Part shown: positions 57,082-64,000 of the stretch, piece by piece
Numbering within the stretch: the first letter of the stretch is position 1
Layout: every line of letters starts with the position of its first letter
From: Nocardioides rotundus
Lineage (GTDB): Bacteria; Actinomycetota; Actinomycetes; Propionibacteriales; Nocardioidaceae
Direction: 5' to 3'
Assembly: GCF_019931675.1 (NCBI RefSeq)
Contig: NZ_CP082922.1
Coordinates: 1,751,001-1,815,000, forward strand
DNA: 64,000 bases
Notes under the pieces: generated by a model
Database searches by the model: none
The model's input: only the letters and a program-made list of their open reading frames with translations
What the model was told of the DNA's origin: nothing
Translations under genes and position numbers: made by a program

Positions 57082-57495
57082 GTGGCGGGCAACGAGGTCT
57101 TTCGCGACGGGGACTGCGTGTCGGTGCCGGTGCCTGTCGGGACGAGGGCAGGTGACCCGGTTCGGGTGCGGGGTCTGAACGGGTGGGCGCAGACGGATCG
57201 TGCGAACGCGTCGGTGTCGCCGATGAACGCGGACGGTAGCCGGAACGTCGCGTACAACTACGGCGGCGGCAACCCGGACGGCCACGCGACGGTGTGGCTG
57301 CGTGGAGCCCCCGTGTTCGAGGTCGACTTCGCGGTCAAGGCCGGGGATCCGGTGTTCATCACCGTGGACGGCACGAACAGGCTCGCGGGTGCTGCCGGTG
57401 AGGGGCTGGTGCGGTACGGGCATGCGCTCGCCGCGAAGCCGGCTGGGGTGGGGGCGTTGGCGGTGCGGGTGAGCAACGCCCGGGAGTCGTCGTGA
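57082..57495 (+). CDS. DUF2190-like capsid decoration/fibre protein
   Basis: A 137-residue beta-rich protein. RDGDCVSVPVPVGTRAGDPV, the central VNGT-type turns and GEGLVRYGHALAAKPAGVGA resemble DUF2190 head-decoration proteins. It would sit on the capsid surface, although no major capsid gene is seen. GTG 57082 follows a GGGGGGAG site. Confidence 0.6.
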   Translation: MAGNEVFRDGDCVSVPVPVGTRAGDPVRVRGLNGWAQTDRANASVSPMNADGSRNVAYNYGGGNPDGHATVWLRGAPVFEVDFAVKAGDPVFITVDGTNRLAGAAGEGLVRYGHALAAKPAGVGALAVRVSNARESS

Positions 57496-57839
57496 TCTGG
57501 GGCTGGCGTCGGGACAGGTGGCGGCGGTCGCTTCGGGCGGAGTTGGCGGAGCGTGACCGGGAGGTCCGCACGCTGCGCCGCGAGCTCGAGGCGGTGAAGG
57601 CTCGCGCGGCTCGGCAGCAGGCGGCGGCCGCGGCCGCTGCGCAGGCTGCGCGGGCGCGTGAGGAGGCCCGCGGGGTGATCGCTGAGGCGGGCGGGCTGCG
57701 GTTCAACCTGCTGCAGGTGCGGGGGCTGCTGGTGGATCTGCCGATGGATGACCGTGGCCGCCTGGATGTGGCGGCGTTCGCGGTGCGGGTGTTCGACGCG
57801 GCCGCGGAGATCAGGGACAGCGAGGAGAGTGCGCGATGA
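57492..57839 (+). CDS. Coiled-coil protein in structural region
   Basis: A 115-residue protein with a long basic coiled coil (ELAERDREVRTLRRELEAVK). GTGA overlap with the DUF2190-like gene and ATGA overlap with the next gene suggest co-translation. A scaffold role is possible but unproven. Confidence 0.6.
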   Translation: MIWGWRRDRWRRSLRAELAERDREVRTLRRELEAVKARAARQQAAAAAAAQAARAREEARGVIAEAGGLRFNLLQVRGLLVDLPMDDRGRLDVAAFAVRVFDAAAEIRDSEESAR

Positions 57840-58705
57840 CGAACCGGAAGACGCTGCAGGCGGCCGTGGCCGCGGCGGAGTCGCAGCTGGTGGAGGCCCG
57901 CGGGGTGCTGGGCCAGTGGCGTGACCGGACCGCGGACGCGGTGGCCGACCTGGCGCGGGTGGAGGCGTTGTCGGGTGATGAGCTCCTCGACGACGCCGAG
58001 GCGGCGGCTGCGTGGCCGGTGCGGGTCCGGGAGGCGCGGGACGCGGTGACGGTCGCGGAGCGCGCCACGGAGGCGCAGGAGCGGCGCGTGCTGGTCGCGG
58101 AGCGTGTCTGGCTGGGCGCGCAGGCGGCGCTGTTGCAGGCCGTGGAGGTGGAGCCGGCGGCGGCGGCGCTGAAGGGGCACACCGACCGGACGGCGGAGCT
58201 GCTGGCCGCGTTGGAGGAGCACGACGGCCCCTACGTGCACCGGTCCCGGGTGGCGGCGCTGGAGCGGACGCCGGGACAGCCGACCGTGATCGACGTGCCG
58301 AAGAGTCGCCCGCTGGCGCAGGCGGCCCGTCTCGCGGAGCTGCGTCACCAGGTGCTGGTGGCGATGGCGGCCGGGGAGGATCCGGCCGGCGTGGTCGCGG
58401 CCCGTGGCGAGGACTTCGTCGAGGACGACTGCTACCCGGCGTGTGTGCAGGCGACGGGTCTGGTGCCGGCGCCGGCGTACGTGGCTCGGGTGGAGGCTGT
58501 GCGGGTGCGGGTGGCCGAGCTGGAGGCTCTGCCCGGGCAGATCGCCGCGGAGGTCGAGGCGCTCCCCGAGCGGGCGGCCCGTGAGGGGTGGTCCGCGGAG
58601 GTCCTGGCCCAGGCGGAGGAGCGGCGACGGGCACGGGTCGAGGACATCCCCGGCGAGCTCGACGAGGCCCGCGAAGCCCTGTCGGCGTTGACCGGCGGGT
58701 CCTGA
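57836..58705 (+). CDS. Long coiled-coil protein in structural region
   Basis: A 289-residue, Ala/Glu/Arg-rich protein, largely coiled coil. A less helical middle part (GPYVHRSRVAALERTPGQPT) and a CYPACVQATG cysteine pair are the only distinct spots. Function unknown. A scaffold or tail-assembly role fits its position. Confidence 0.6.
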   Translation: MTNRKTLQAAVAAAESQLVEARGVLGQWRDRTADAVADLARVEALSGDELLDDAEAAAAWPVRVREARDAVTVAERATEAQERRVLVAERVWLGAQAALLQAVEVEPAAAALKGHTDRTAELLAALEEHDGPYVHRSRVAALERTPGQPTVIDVPKSRPLAQAARLAELRHQVLVAMAAGEDPAGVVAARGEDFVEDDCYPACVQATGLVPAPAYVARVEAVRVRVAELEALPGQIAAEVEALPERAAREGWSAEVLAQAEERRRARVEDIPGELDEAREALSALTGGS

Positions 58706-58724
58706 ACGGGAGGAGGCGTCGAGC

Positions 58725-59087
58725 GTGGGTGCGCGTCTGGACCAGAGCCAGCTGGAGCGGTTCGCCGTCGACCTGCACGCCGCCGGGTCTCGTGCTGATG
58801 TGCGTCTGGGGCAGGCGGTGAGGCGGTTCGTGTTCGAGGTCGAGGCGGCCGCGAAGGTCACGGCGCCGGTCGACACCGGCGCCCTCCGCTCCTCCATCGG
58901 TGGGGCGTCGAAGACGGGCGTGGGGCGGCATGTCGGCGCCGTGGACGCGACGGTCGGCTATGCCGGGTTCGTCGAGTACGGCACCTCGACGCAGGCGCCG
59001 CAGCCGTTCCTCGGGCCCGCGTTCGACGGTGCGGTGCCGGGGCTGGTGCAGGCGGCGCTGCGGATCGGGGCGGAGGCGATCCAGTGA
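58725..59087 (+). CDS. HK97 gp10-like head-tail/tail completion protein
   Basis: A 120-residue protein with the gp10-family features APVDTGALRSSI, VGYAGFVEYGT and PQPFLGPAFD. These proteins form the tail end or head-tail joint of siphophages. GTG 58725. It overlaps the tape measure start by 4 bp. No tail tube gene lies between them, which is unusual. Confidence 0.85.
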   Translation: MGARLDQSQLERFAVDLHAAGSRADVRLGQAVRRFVFEVEAAAKVTAPVDTGALRSSIGGASKTGVGRHVGAVDATVGYAGFVEYGTSTQAPQPFLGPAFDGAVPGLVQAALRIGAEAIQ

Positions 59088-61684
59088 CAGACGATGCACG
59101 CCGGATCCGGGTTGTCCTGACGCTGGAGAACTCCGCGTACCTCCGCAACGTCAAGGCGTCCGGCCAGACCACCGACGCCACGATCGCGAAGAACCGCGCG
59201 GCCGTCGCCGGCCTCGGCGACGACTTCGACGCCACCACCCGTTCGGTGCGTGATCTGTCCACCGAGATCGGCCGCAGCGAGCGCGCCATCGACTCCTTCT
59301 CCGGGCGGGCCGGGATCGTTGGCGACGCCCTCCTCACCCTTGGCCCTGCGGCGATCCCGGCACTCGCCGCGACTGCGCCGCTGGTCGGGGCCCTCGGTGA
59401 GTCCCTCGGCACCGCAGCCCTGGCCGGCGGCACCGCCGCGTTGGCGTTCCGCGGCGTCGGGGACGCCCTGGGCGCGGTCCAGAAGGCGAAGCTGGAACCA
59501 ACCGTTGCGAACCTCGCGGCCGCCCGGCAGGAACTGCAGCAGCTCTCACCGCCGGCGCGAGCGTTCGTGCTCGAGCTGTCCCGCCTCTCCCCCGTCGTGA
59601 ACAGCCTGACCGGGGCCGCCGCCTCCGGGCTGTTCCCCGGCCTGACCAGCGCGCTGACCACGATGGCTGATGCTGCGCCGCGGGCTCGGGAGTTCCTCCG
59701 CGAGGTCGGCGACGCCACCGGCGACGTCGCTGCCGCGTCGGCCGCGGATCTGACGTCGGGGCGTTGGTCGGACTTTGTCGACTTCCTCCAGGCCGACGCC
59801 CGCCCCAACATGCAGTTGACCGCCGAGGCCGCGCTCGACCTCGGCCACGGCCTCTCCGAGCTGTGGATGCAGTTCTCACCGGCGAACAACGCGGGGATGC
59901 AGTCGATCGCCGACGCCGCCGACGCGTTCGACCGGTGGGCCAGCTCTGCCCAAGGGGCCCAGGCGGTCAACCAGGTGATGGGCTACATGCGCGAGGTCGG
60001 TCCCGAGGTCGCTGAGGCAACCGTCGCGATCGCGTCGGGACTCAGCGGGATCGTAGAGGCTGCGGCCCCGCTCGGTGGGCCGGCGTTGAACGCCCTGGAG
60101 GCGTTCTCCAACGTCGTCGGCGGCCTCGCCCGATCCGACCTCGGCACGCCCCTACTGGCCGGGCTCGCCGCGTGGCGGCTCTACACGCGTGCCACCCAGT
60201 CCTACGACGCAGTGCTGCGGTCCGGACCGTTGACCTCCACCCGCGAGTTCCTCACCCAGGCCCGCACCGGCGTACCGACCATGGCCCAGTTCAGTGCCGT
60301 CCTGACCAGGGCCGGCCAGTCCGCGCAGTTCCAAACCGCGCAGACCCGTGAAGCACGAGCCGCCGTCGGCGGCTACCTGCGCCAGTTCTCCGGCACCGCC
60401 GGCGCCGTCGCCCAGGTCGGCACCCTCACCGCCGTCACCTCCGGCCTGACCGACAAGCTCGGCGTCACCAACACCGCATCCCTCGCCCTGGCCGGGTCGA
60501 TGGCCGGGCCCCTCGGCGCCGCGGTGGGCGGCGTGGTCGGTGGCTTCCTCGACATCCGCAAGGCCGGCGAACCCGCCCGCAACGCCATCGAGGGCATCAA
60601 CGAGGCGATCGCCTCCGGCGACCTCCGCGCCCTGCAGGACAACCTCCGCGCCGCCCGCACCGAGCTCGCCGACCTCGAGGACTTCGGGTCCGGGTTCGGT
60701 GACTTCTTCAGCGACGTCGGCAAGATCCTGGCCGCCGGGCCACGGGACGCCTGGCGTGAGACCACGAAGCTGGAGAGTTCCACGATCGCGGCATCCAACG
60801 CGATCGCGCACATGCGCGCCAACTCCGGCGGCATCGGCGACATCTTCGCCCGCGACCTGGGGGTGACGAACCGTGCGCTTGTGGTCGCCACCGGCAGCGC
60901 ACGGGAGTTCCGTGCTGCCATGGCGTCGGTCAACGCGACGCTGTCCGGGCGGGCGTCGATGCGGGACTACGAGGCTGCCCTGGACAACCTTCGTGCCACC
61001 TGGGCCCAGTTCGGCAACCGCGACTTCGTGAAGAACAACGGCAAGTTCAAGATCGGCCTCGAGGGTGGACGACAAGTCGAAGCGGCGCTCGACAACATCG
61101 CCGCTGAGTCGCTGCGGGTCGCGGAGAACTTCAAGGGCATGGACCGGGTGCGGTTCATGCGGCGGGCCCGAGCCGACTTCATTGAGAACGCACGACTCCT
61201 CGACCTCAATGCCGGCCAGGCGCGTCAGCTGGCCACCGAACTCGGCCTGTTGGGCAACAAGAAGGCCAAGCCCGGTGTCGACCTGATGGACGCACCCTTC
61301 CGCAACAAGCTCCGCGGCGCCGAGCGCGGCGTGAACGAGTTCGACCGGAAGAAGGGCACCGCGACGATCGACGGCAACAACAAGCCGGCATCCGCCCGCC
61401 TCTCTGCCGCGGAGCGTCGTCTGGCCGCCTGGAACAGGGCCCTCGGCATGGCCGAGGTCGACGCCAAGGACAACGCGTCGAACACCATTGCTGCCGTCGG
61501 GGCGAGGCTGCGGGCTCTGGACGGCAACCGGGCGCGGACCTACGTCGAGACCGTGTACACCTCCTCGGGCAAGCGGTTCAAGGACGTCCCCAGCGGAGTG
61601 CCAGCAGCGGCCGCCGGCCCTGCGGTCAGACTCCCGGGGGCTCCGCCGTATCCGTCGCCGTTCGACCAGGAGCCCGCAGCATGA
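59084..61684 (+). CDS. Phage tail tape measure protein
   Basis: An 866-residue, Ala-rich helical protein that sets tail length. The start has a TMP-like beta/coil segment (RIRVVLTLENSAYLRNVKAS) and GDDFDATTRSVRDLSTEIGR. Hydrophobic segments (AAIPALAATAPLVGALG, GSMAGPLGAAVGGVVGGFL) fit membrane insertion during DNA ejection. The C-terminal part has a repeated RLSAAERRLAAWN-type unit. It lacks a peptidase or lysozyme domain. The next gene overlaps by 4 bp. Confidence 0.9.
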   Translation: MTDDARRIRVVLTLENSAYLRNVKASGQTTDATIAKNRAAVAGLGDDFDATTRSVRDLSTEIGRSERAIDSFSGRAGIVGDALLTLGPAAIPALAATAPLVGALGESLGTAALAGGTAALAFRGVGDALGAVQKAKLEPTVANLAAARQELQQLSPPARAFVLELSRLSPVVNSLTGAAASGLFPGLTSALTTMADAAPRAREFLREVGDATGDVAAASAADLTSGRWSDFVDFLQADARPNMQLTAEAALDLGHGLSELWMQFSPANNAGMQSIADAADAFDRWASSAQGAQAVNQVMGYMREVGPEVAEATVAIASGLSGIVEAAAPLGGPALNALEAFSNVVGGLARSDLGTPLLAGLAAWRLYTRATQSYDAVLRSGPLTSTREFLTQARTGVPTMAQFSAVLTRAGQSAQFQTAQTREARAAVGGYLRQFSGTAGAVAQVGTLTAVTSGLTDKLGVTNTASLALAGSMAGPLGAAVGGVVGGFLDIRKAGEPARNAIEGINEAIASGDLRALQDNLRAARTELADLEDFGSGFGDFFSDVGKILAAGPRDAWRETTKLESSTIAASNAIAHMRANSGGIGDIFARDLGVTNRALVVATGSAREFRAAMASVNATLSGRASMRDYEAALDNLRATWAQFGNRDFVKNNGKFKIGLEGGRQVEAALDNIAAESLRVAENFKGMDRVRFMRRARADFIENARLLDLNAGQARQLATELGLLGNKKAKPGVDLMDAPFRNKLRGAERGVNEFDRKKGTATIDGNNKPASARLSAAERRLAAWNRALGMAEVDAKDNASNTIAAVGARLRALDGNRARTYVETVYTSSGKRFKDVPSGVPAAAAGPAVRLPGAPPYPSPFDQEPAA

Positions 61685-62613
61685 CCCTGCTCGCCTTCGC
61701 GCTCTACGACGACCGAGCCGAACTCCTCACCGACACCCTGTCCTACAGCCTGAACGTCAGCAGCCTCGGCCACCACACCAAGCTGATGCCGCTGACGCAC
61801 CTGGACTGCGTGATCGCCACCGCGGGCGATCACGAGTTCGGAACCGACGTCCGGCTAGGCCTGGCGCACCTCGGCGCGAAGATGGAGACCTTCGACGACC
61901 TCGTCGAGCACACCCCCGCTGTCCTCAGGGCGCTGCACGAAGACGCCCCAGCGCTCACCTGCAGCACCGTGTTCCTGCTCGGCTACTCCCCCGCGGCGGA
62001 GAGGTTCACCGCGCACGTCTACGCCAACGACGACGACTTCACGCCGCTGCAGGTGACCAGGCCGTGGGTGATGCCCGCACCCTGGGTAGTGCGGCCAACC
62101 GACCTCGAAGTGAGCCGCCTCAAGGCACAACCTGATGACGGCAGCTTCGAACGTCTGGGAGAGCAAGACGCTGAGACCTGGCAGGCCCGTCCACCCCTGG
62201 ATCCTCCTGCAGACGTCGATGAGTGGATCATGCTCGCCGAACTCGCTCGCGCACACCGCGCACTCGACGGCCCCTTCCACACCTGCATCGGCGGCCAACT
62301 GCTGCTCACCCGCATCTGGCAAGGCGCCCAGACCACCGAACGAGTCGGGACGTTCAACGACACCGGCGAGGAGCTCCTCAAGCTCGTCCAGTGGACCCGC
62401 CACCCACTCGCTCAGGAGCAACCCTGCTGGTGCGGCTCCGGCCACCGCTTCGTCGAGTGCGCCCTCCGCGACGAGTGGGGCGAACCCTGCCTGTGCAAGA
62501 GCGGCCTGACGTTCCGCGACTGCTGCCGCATTCCCGCGGACGAGACCGTCCCACACGTCCATGACCCGACCGCCGTCCAGCAGCGGCCGCTGCCCGAGAA
62601 GGAGCAGGCATGA
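61681..62613 (+). CDS. Proteasome-beta-like Ntn hydrolase fused to SEC-C zinc motifs
   Basis: A 310-residue protein directly after the tape measure gene. With Met removed, Thr1 is exposed, and D17 (LLTDTLS) and K33 (HHTKLMP) match the proteasome triad seen in PrcB of this genome. Cys42-Val43 and the following ATAGD also align with PrcB. So the first 200 or so residues are probably an Ntn hydrolase without propeptide. The C-terminus has two SEC-C-like motifs: CWCGSG...C (Cys249, 251, 260) and CLCKSG...CC (Cys270, 272, 281, 282). Activity and target are unknown. The family is inferred from motifs alone. Confidence 0.7.
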   Translation: MTLLAFALYDDRAELLTDTLSYSLNVSSLGHHTKLMPLTHLDCVIATAGDHEFGTDVRLGLAHLGAKMETFDDLVEHTPAVLRALHEDAPALTCSTVFLLGYSPAAERFTAHVYANDDDFTPLQVTRPWVMPAPWVVRPTDLEVSRLKAQPDDGSFERLGEQDAETWQARPPLDPPADVDEWIMLAELARAHRALDGPFHTCIGGQLLLTRIWQGAQTTERVGTFNDTGEELLKLVQWTRHPLAQEQPCWCGSGHRFVECALRDEWGEPCLCKSGLTFRDCCRIPADETVPHVHDPTAVQQRPLPEKEQA

Positions 62614-63194
62614 CCGAGACGACCGACCAGGCCCTCACCGATGACGCCGACTGGAGCATCGACGACCTCCTCGACGAGTTCCGCCCCGCTGAGACTGTCG
62701 CCCGGTTCGTCCTGCGCCACGACCTTGCCGCCGCCAGGGGCGACATCGCCGCGGAGCTGGGCACCCTCCTCACACCATTCGGAACCCCCCGACCTGGCCG
62801 CGAGGACGATGTGCGCCGGCTGGCTGCCCGCCTCGTCGACGTCGACCAGCAACTCGAGCAGAGCCGACGAGCCATCCGGTTCCGGGGCCTGAACGCCGCC
62901 GACCTGGAACAGTTCGAACGCAAGCACCACCCGGACCACCAGCCCGACGCGGAGGGCCGCACCTTCCTGCTCCAGCTCGCCGCCGAGACCGCGATCGCGC
63001 CTCCCCTGACCGTGGCGGACCTGCAGAAGCTGCAGAACGCGTTGCCCGCTGCGGCGATCTCGGAGATCTTCGACAAGGCCCGGGCGGCGTCGTACGGCGT
63101 CGACGACGCCACGCGGCTGCCCGCCGCGGTACTGCGGCTGGCCGCGGGATCGGAGCCCGACGAGGAGCAGGAGTCGGCTAACTCGGACGAGTGA
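62610..63194 (+). CDS. Phage tail assembly chaperone
   Basis: A 194-residue protein. The core IRFRGLNAADLEQFERKHHP with ALTV-type segment PPLTVADLQKLQNALPAAAI matches siphophage tail assembly chaperones. These normally lie before the tape measure gene. Here it lies after the Ntn hydrolase gene. ATG 62610 overlaps the previous stop. Its last 17 bp overlap the convergent HIRAN gene. Confidence 0.75.
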   Translation: MTETTDQALTDDADWSIDDLLDEFRPAETVARFVLRHDLAAARGDIAAELGTLLTPFGTPRPGREDDVRRLAARLVDVDQQLEQSRRAIRFRGLNAADLEQFERKHHPDHQPDAEGRTFLLQLAAETAIAPPLTVADLQKLQNALPAAAISEIFDKARAASYGVDDATRLPAAVLRLAAGSEPDEEQESANSDE

Positions 63195-63999
63195 TCTGCT
63201 CCCACAAGTCCGGCGTCGTCACCAGCACATGCGGATTCGTCGACCGCCCGATCCCGGGGCCCGGCCCGTGCATGGTGACCGCCACCAGCTCGGTGCCGCC
63301 GTCAAGGAGCTTCGCTAGACGCTTCGCCTTCCCACGCATCACGTACGCCCACGGCGTGGTGCTGCTCGGCTCGCACAGCTTGATGGCGTTGGGGTCGTGT
63401 GGGTTCGTCGGCTCCCGCACCAGGTCGACGGCGTTCCCCGGACGCAGGTCCGCCGCCGCGAACGCCGGCTGATGGTGTTCCTGGCCGCCACGTGCAGTGA
63501 CGATGTGGATCCCTGTCCGCCAGATCCCGGTGCTTCGCGGGTTGATGATCTGTCCGGTCCTGGTTGACACGAGCACGAGCCGGTCGGCGTCCGGTAGTTC
63601 GATCAGCCGCAGCGCGACGGAGCCGTCGGCGTCGGGCTCGAAGAGCGCGGGTTCCTCCGCCTTGGGTGCGTAGTCGCGGCGGCCGATCTGGAGACCGGCA
63701 GGCTCGTCGTCCTCATCGAGTTCAGCTGCCCACGCCAGTTCCTCGCGCTCCAGCTCAGCAGCAGCCTCGCGGTCGAGCTTCTCGACGAGGGCTTCGGCCT
63801 CGGCGTCGATCTGGGCGTTGAGCCGAGCCAGCTCGGCCTCGTAGTCGAAAGGCTCCGCGTCAGGGGCCGGCTTGGGTTCCGCTACGGGAGCCGGGTCGTC
63901 GAAGAGGGACGACGTCTGTTGCTGCTCCGGTGCAGGGTCTTCGCCCTGGGGTGTGGTGTCGCCGCTTGGGATCGGTTCCGAACGAAGCACCTGGACCAC
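63178..63999 (-). CDS. HIRAN-domain protein, may extend past window
   Basis: At least 273 residues. A disordered acidic N-terminus is followed by a coiled coil (YEAELARLNAQIDAEAEALV) and a C-terminal HIRAN domain (LRPGNAVDLVREPTNPHDPN, YVMRGKAKRLAKLLDGG). HIRAN domains bind single-stranded 3' DNA ends and occur in repair proteins and mobile elements. GTG 63999 is the first start visible, but the true start may lie beyond the window. It converges on the tail chaperone gene. Confidence 0.78.
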   Translation of the reverse strand: MVQVLRSEPIPSGDTTPQGEDPAPEQQQTSSLFDDPAPVAEPKPAPDAEPFDYEAELARLNAQIDAEAEALVEKLDREAAAELEREELAWAAELDEDDEPAGLQIGRRDYAPKAEEPALFEPDADGSVALRLIELPDADRLVLVSTRTGQIINPRSTGIWRTGIHIVTARGGQEHHQPAFAAADLRPGNAVDLVREPTNPHDPNAIKLCEPSSTTPWAYVMRGKAKRLAKLLDGGTELVAVTMHGPGPGIGRSTNPHVLVTTPDLWEQITRPS

Positions 64000-64000
64000 G

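Larger units (their letters stand above)
48163..64000. mobile_element. Integrated phage-like element, right end outside window
   Basis: From tRNA-Leu to the window end the genes are of phage or integrative-element type: integrase, HTH proteins, excisionase-like protein, RepA-like ATPase, HGG-motif protein, WhiB, DUF2190-like, gp10-like, tape measure and tail chaperone. Genes are packed with ATGA/GTGA overlaps. No large terminase, portal, protease or major capsid gene is seen, and no lysis gene. Confidence 0.88.

Overview
The window comes from the chromosome of a high-GC actinobacterium. It carries a complete Pup-proteasome locus (arc, dop, pup, prcB, prcA, pafA, pafB, pafC), the mycothiol ligase mshC, a WhiB-type regulator, GTG starts and many leaderless genes with TAGGCT/TAGGGT-like -10 boxes directly before the start codon. 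Gene content and order fit Nocardioides or a close relative. That assignment is inferred from gene content, not from a marker gene.

Layout. Positions 1-8200: a partial amidohydrolase, divergent lysine-fermentation genes kdd and kamA, a dihydroxyacetone kinase cluster (dhaK, a frameshifted dhaL, dhaM-HPr fusion), a convergent Lrp-type regulator and a stand-alone 5'-3' exonuclease, then a symmetric array of ten 31-bp repeats. Positions 8185-26535: a long leftward block, read right to left as M50 protease, trmI, arc, a 26-residue membrane microprotein, a small membrane protein, a second 26-residue microprotein, dop, pup, prcB, prcA, pafA, an FKBP lipoprotein, pafB, pafC, tatA, tatC, a small gene, a lipid kinase and a HelY-like helicase. 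Positions 26594-33600: a RecB-family nuclease and a leftward oligopeptide ABC transporter. Positions 33755-38901: a HAD phosphatase and metH, separated by a small lower-GC insert that carries one secreted-protein gene and is flanked by a 44-bp copy of the metH 3' end. Positions 39056-48162: a PAC2-family gene, the mshC block, corA, uppP, an aldo-keto reductase, a DUF5703 gene, an M20 peptidase and tRNA-Leu(GAG).

Positions 48163-64000 are an integrated phage-like element at the 3' end of tRNA-Leu: tyrosine integrase, HTH regulators, an excisionase-like gene, small zinc-ribbon genes, a RepA-like ATPase, an HGG-motif protein, a WhiB gene, then a tail-type module (DUF2190-like, gp10-like, tape measure, tail chaperone). 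No large terminase, portal or major capsid gene is visible, so the element is incomplete, rearranged or satellite-like within this window.

The most unusual item is the gene after the tape measure (61681-62613). It looks like a proteasome-type Ntn hydrolase whose Thr follows the initiator Met, with Asp and Lys at the spacings of the proteasome residues Thr1/Asp17/Lys33, fused to two SEC-C-like zinc motifs. Other points of note are the 31-bp inverted repeat array, the metH insert and the two membrane microproteins in the proteasome locus.
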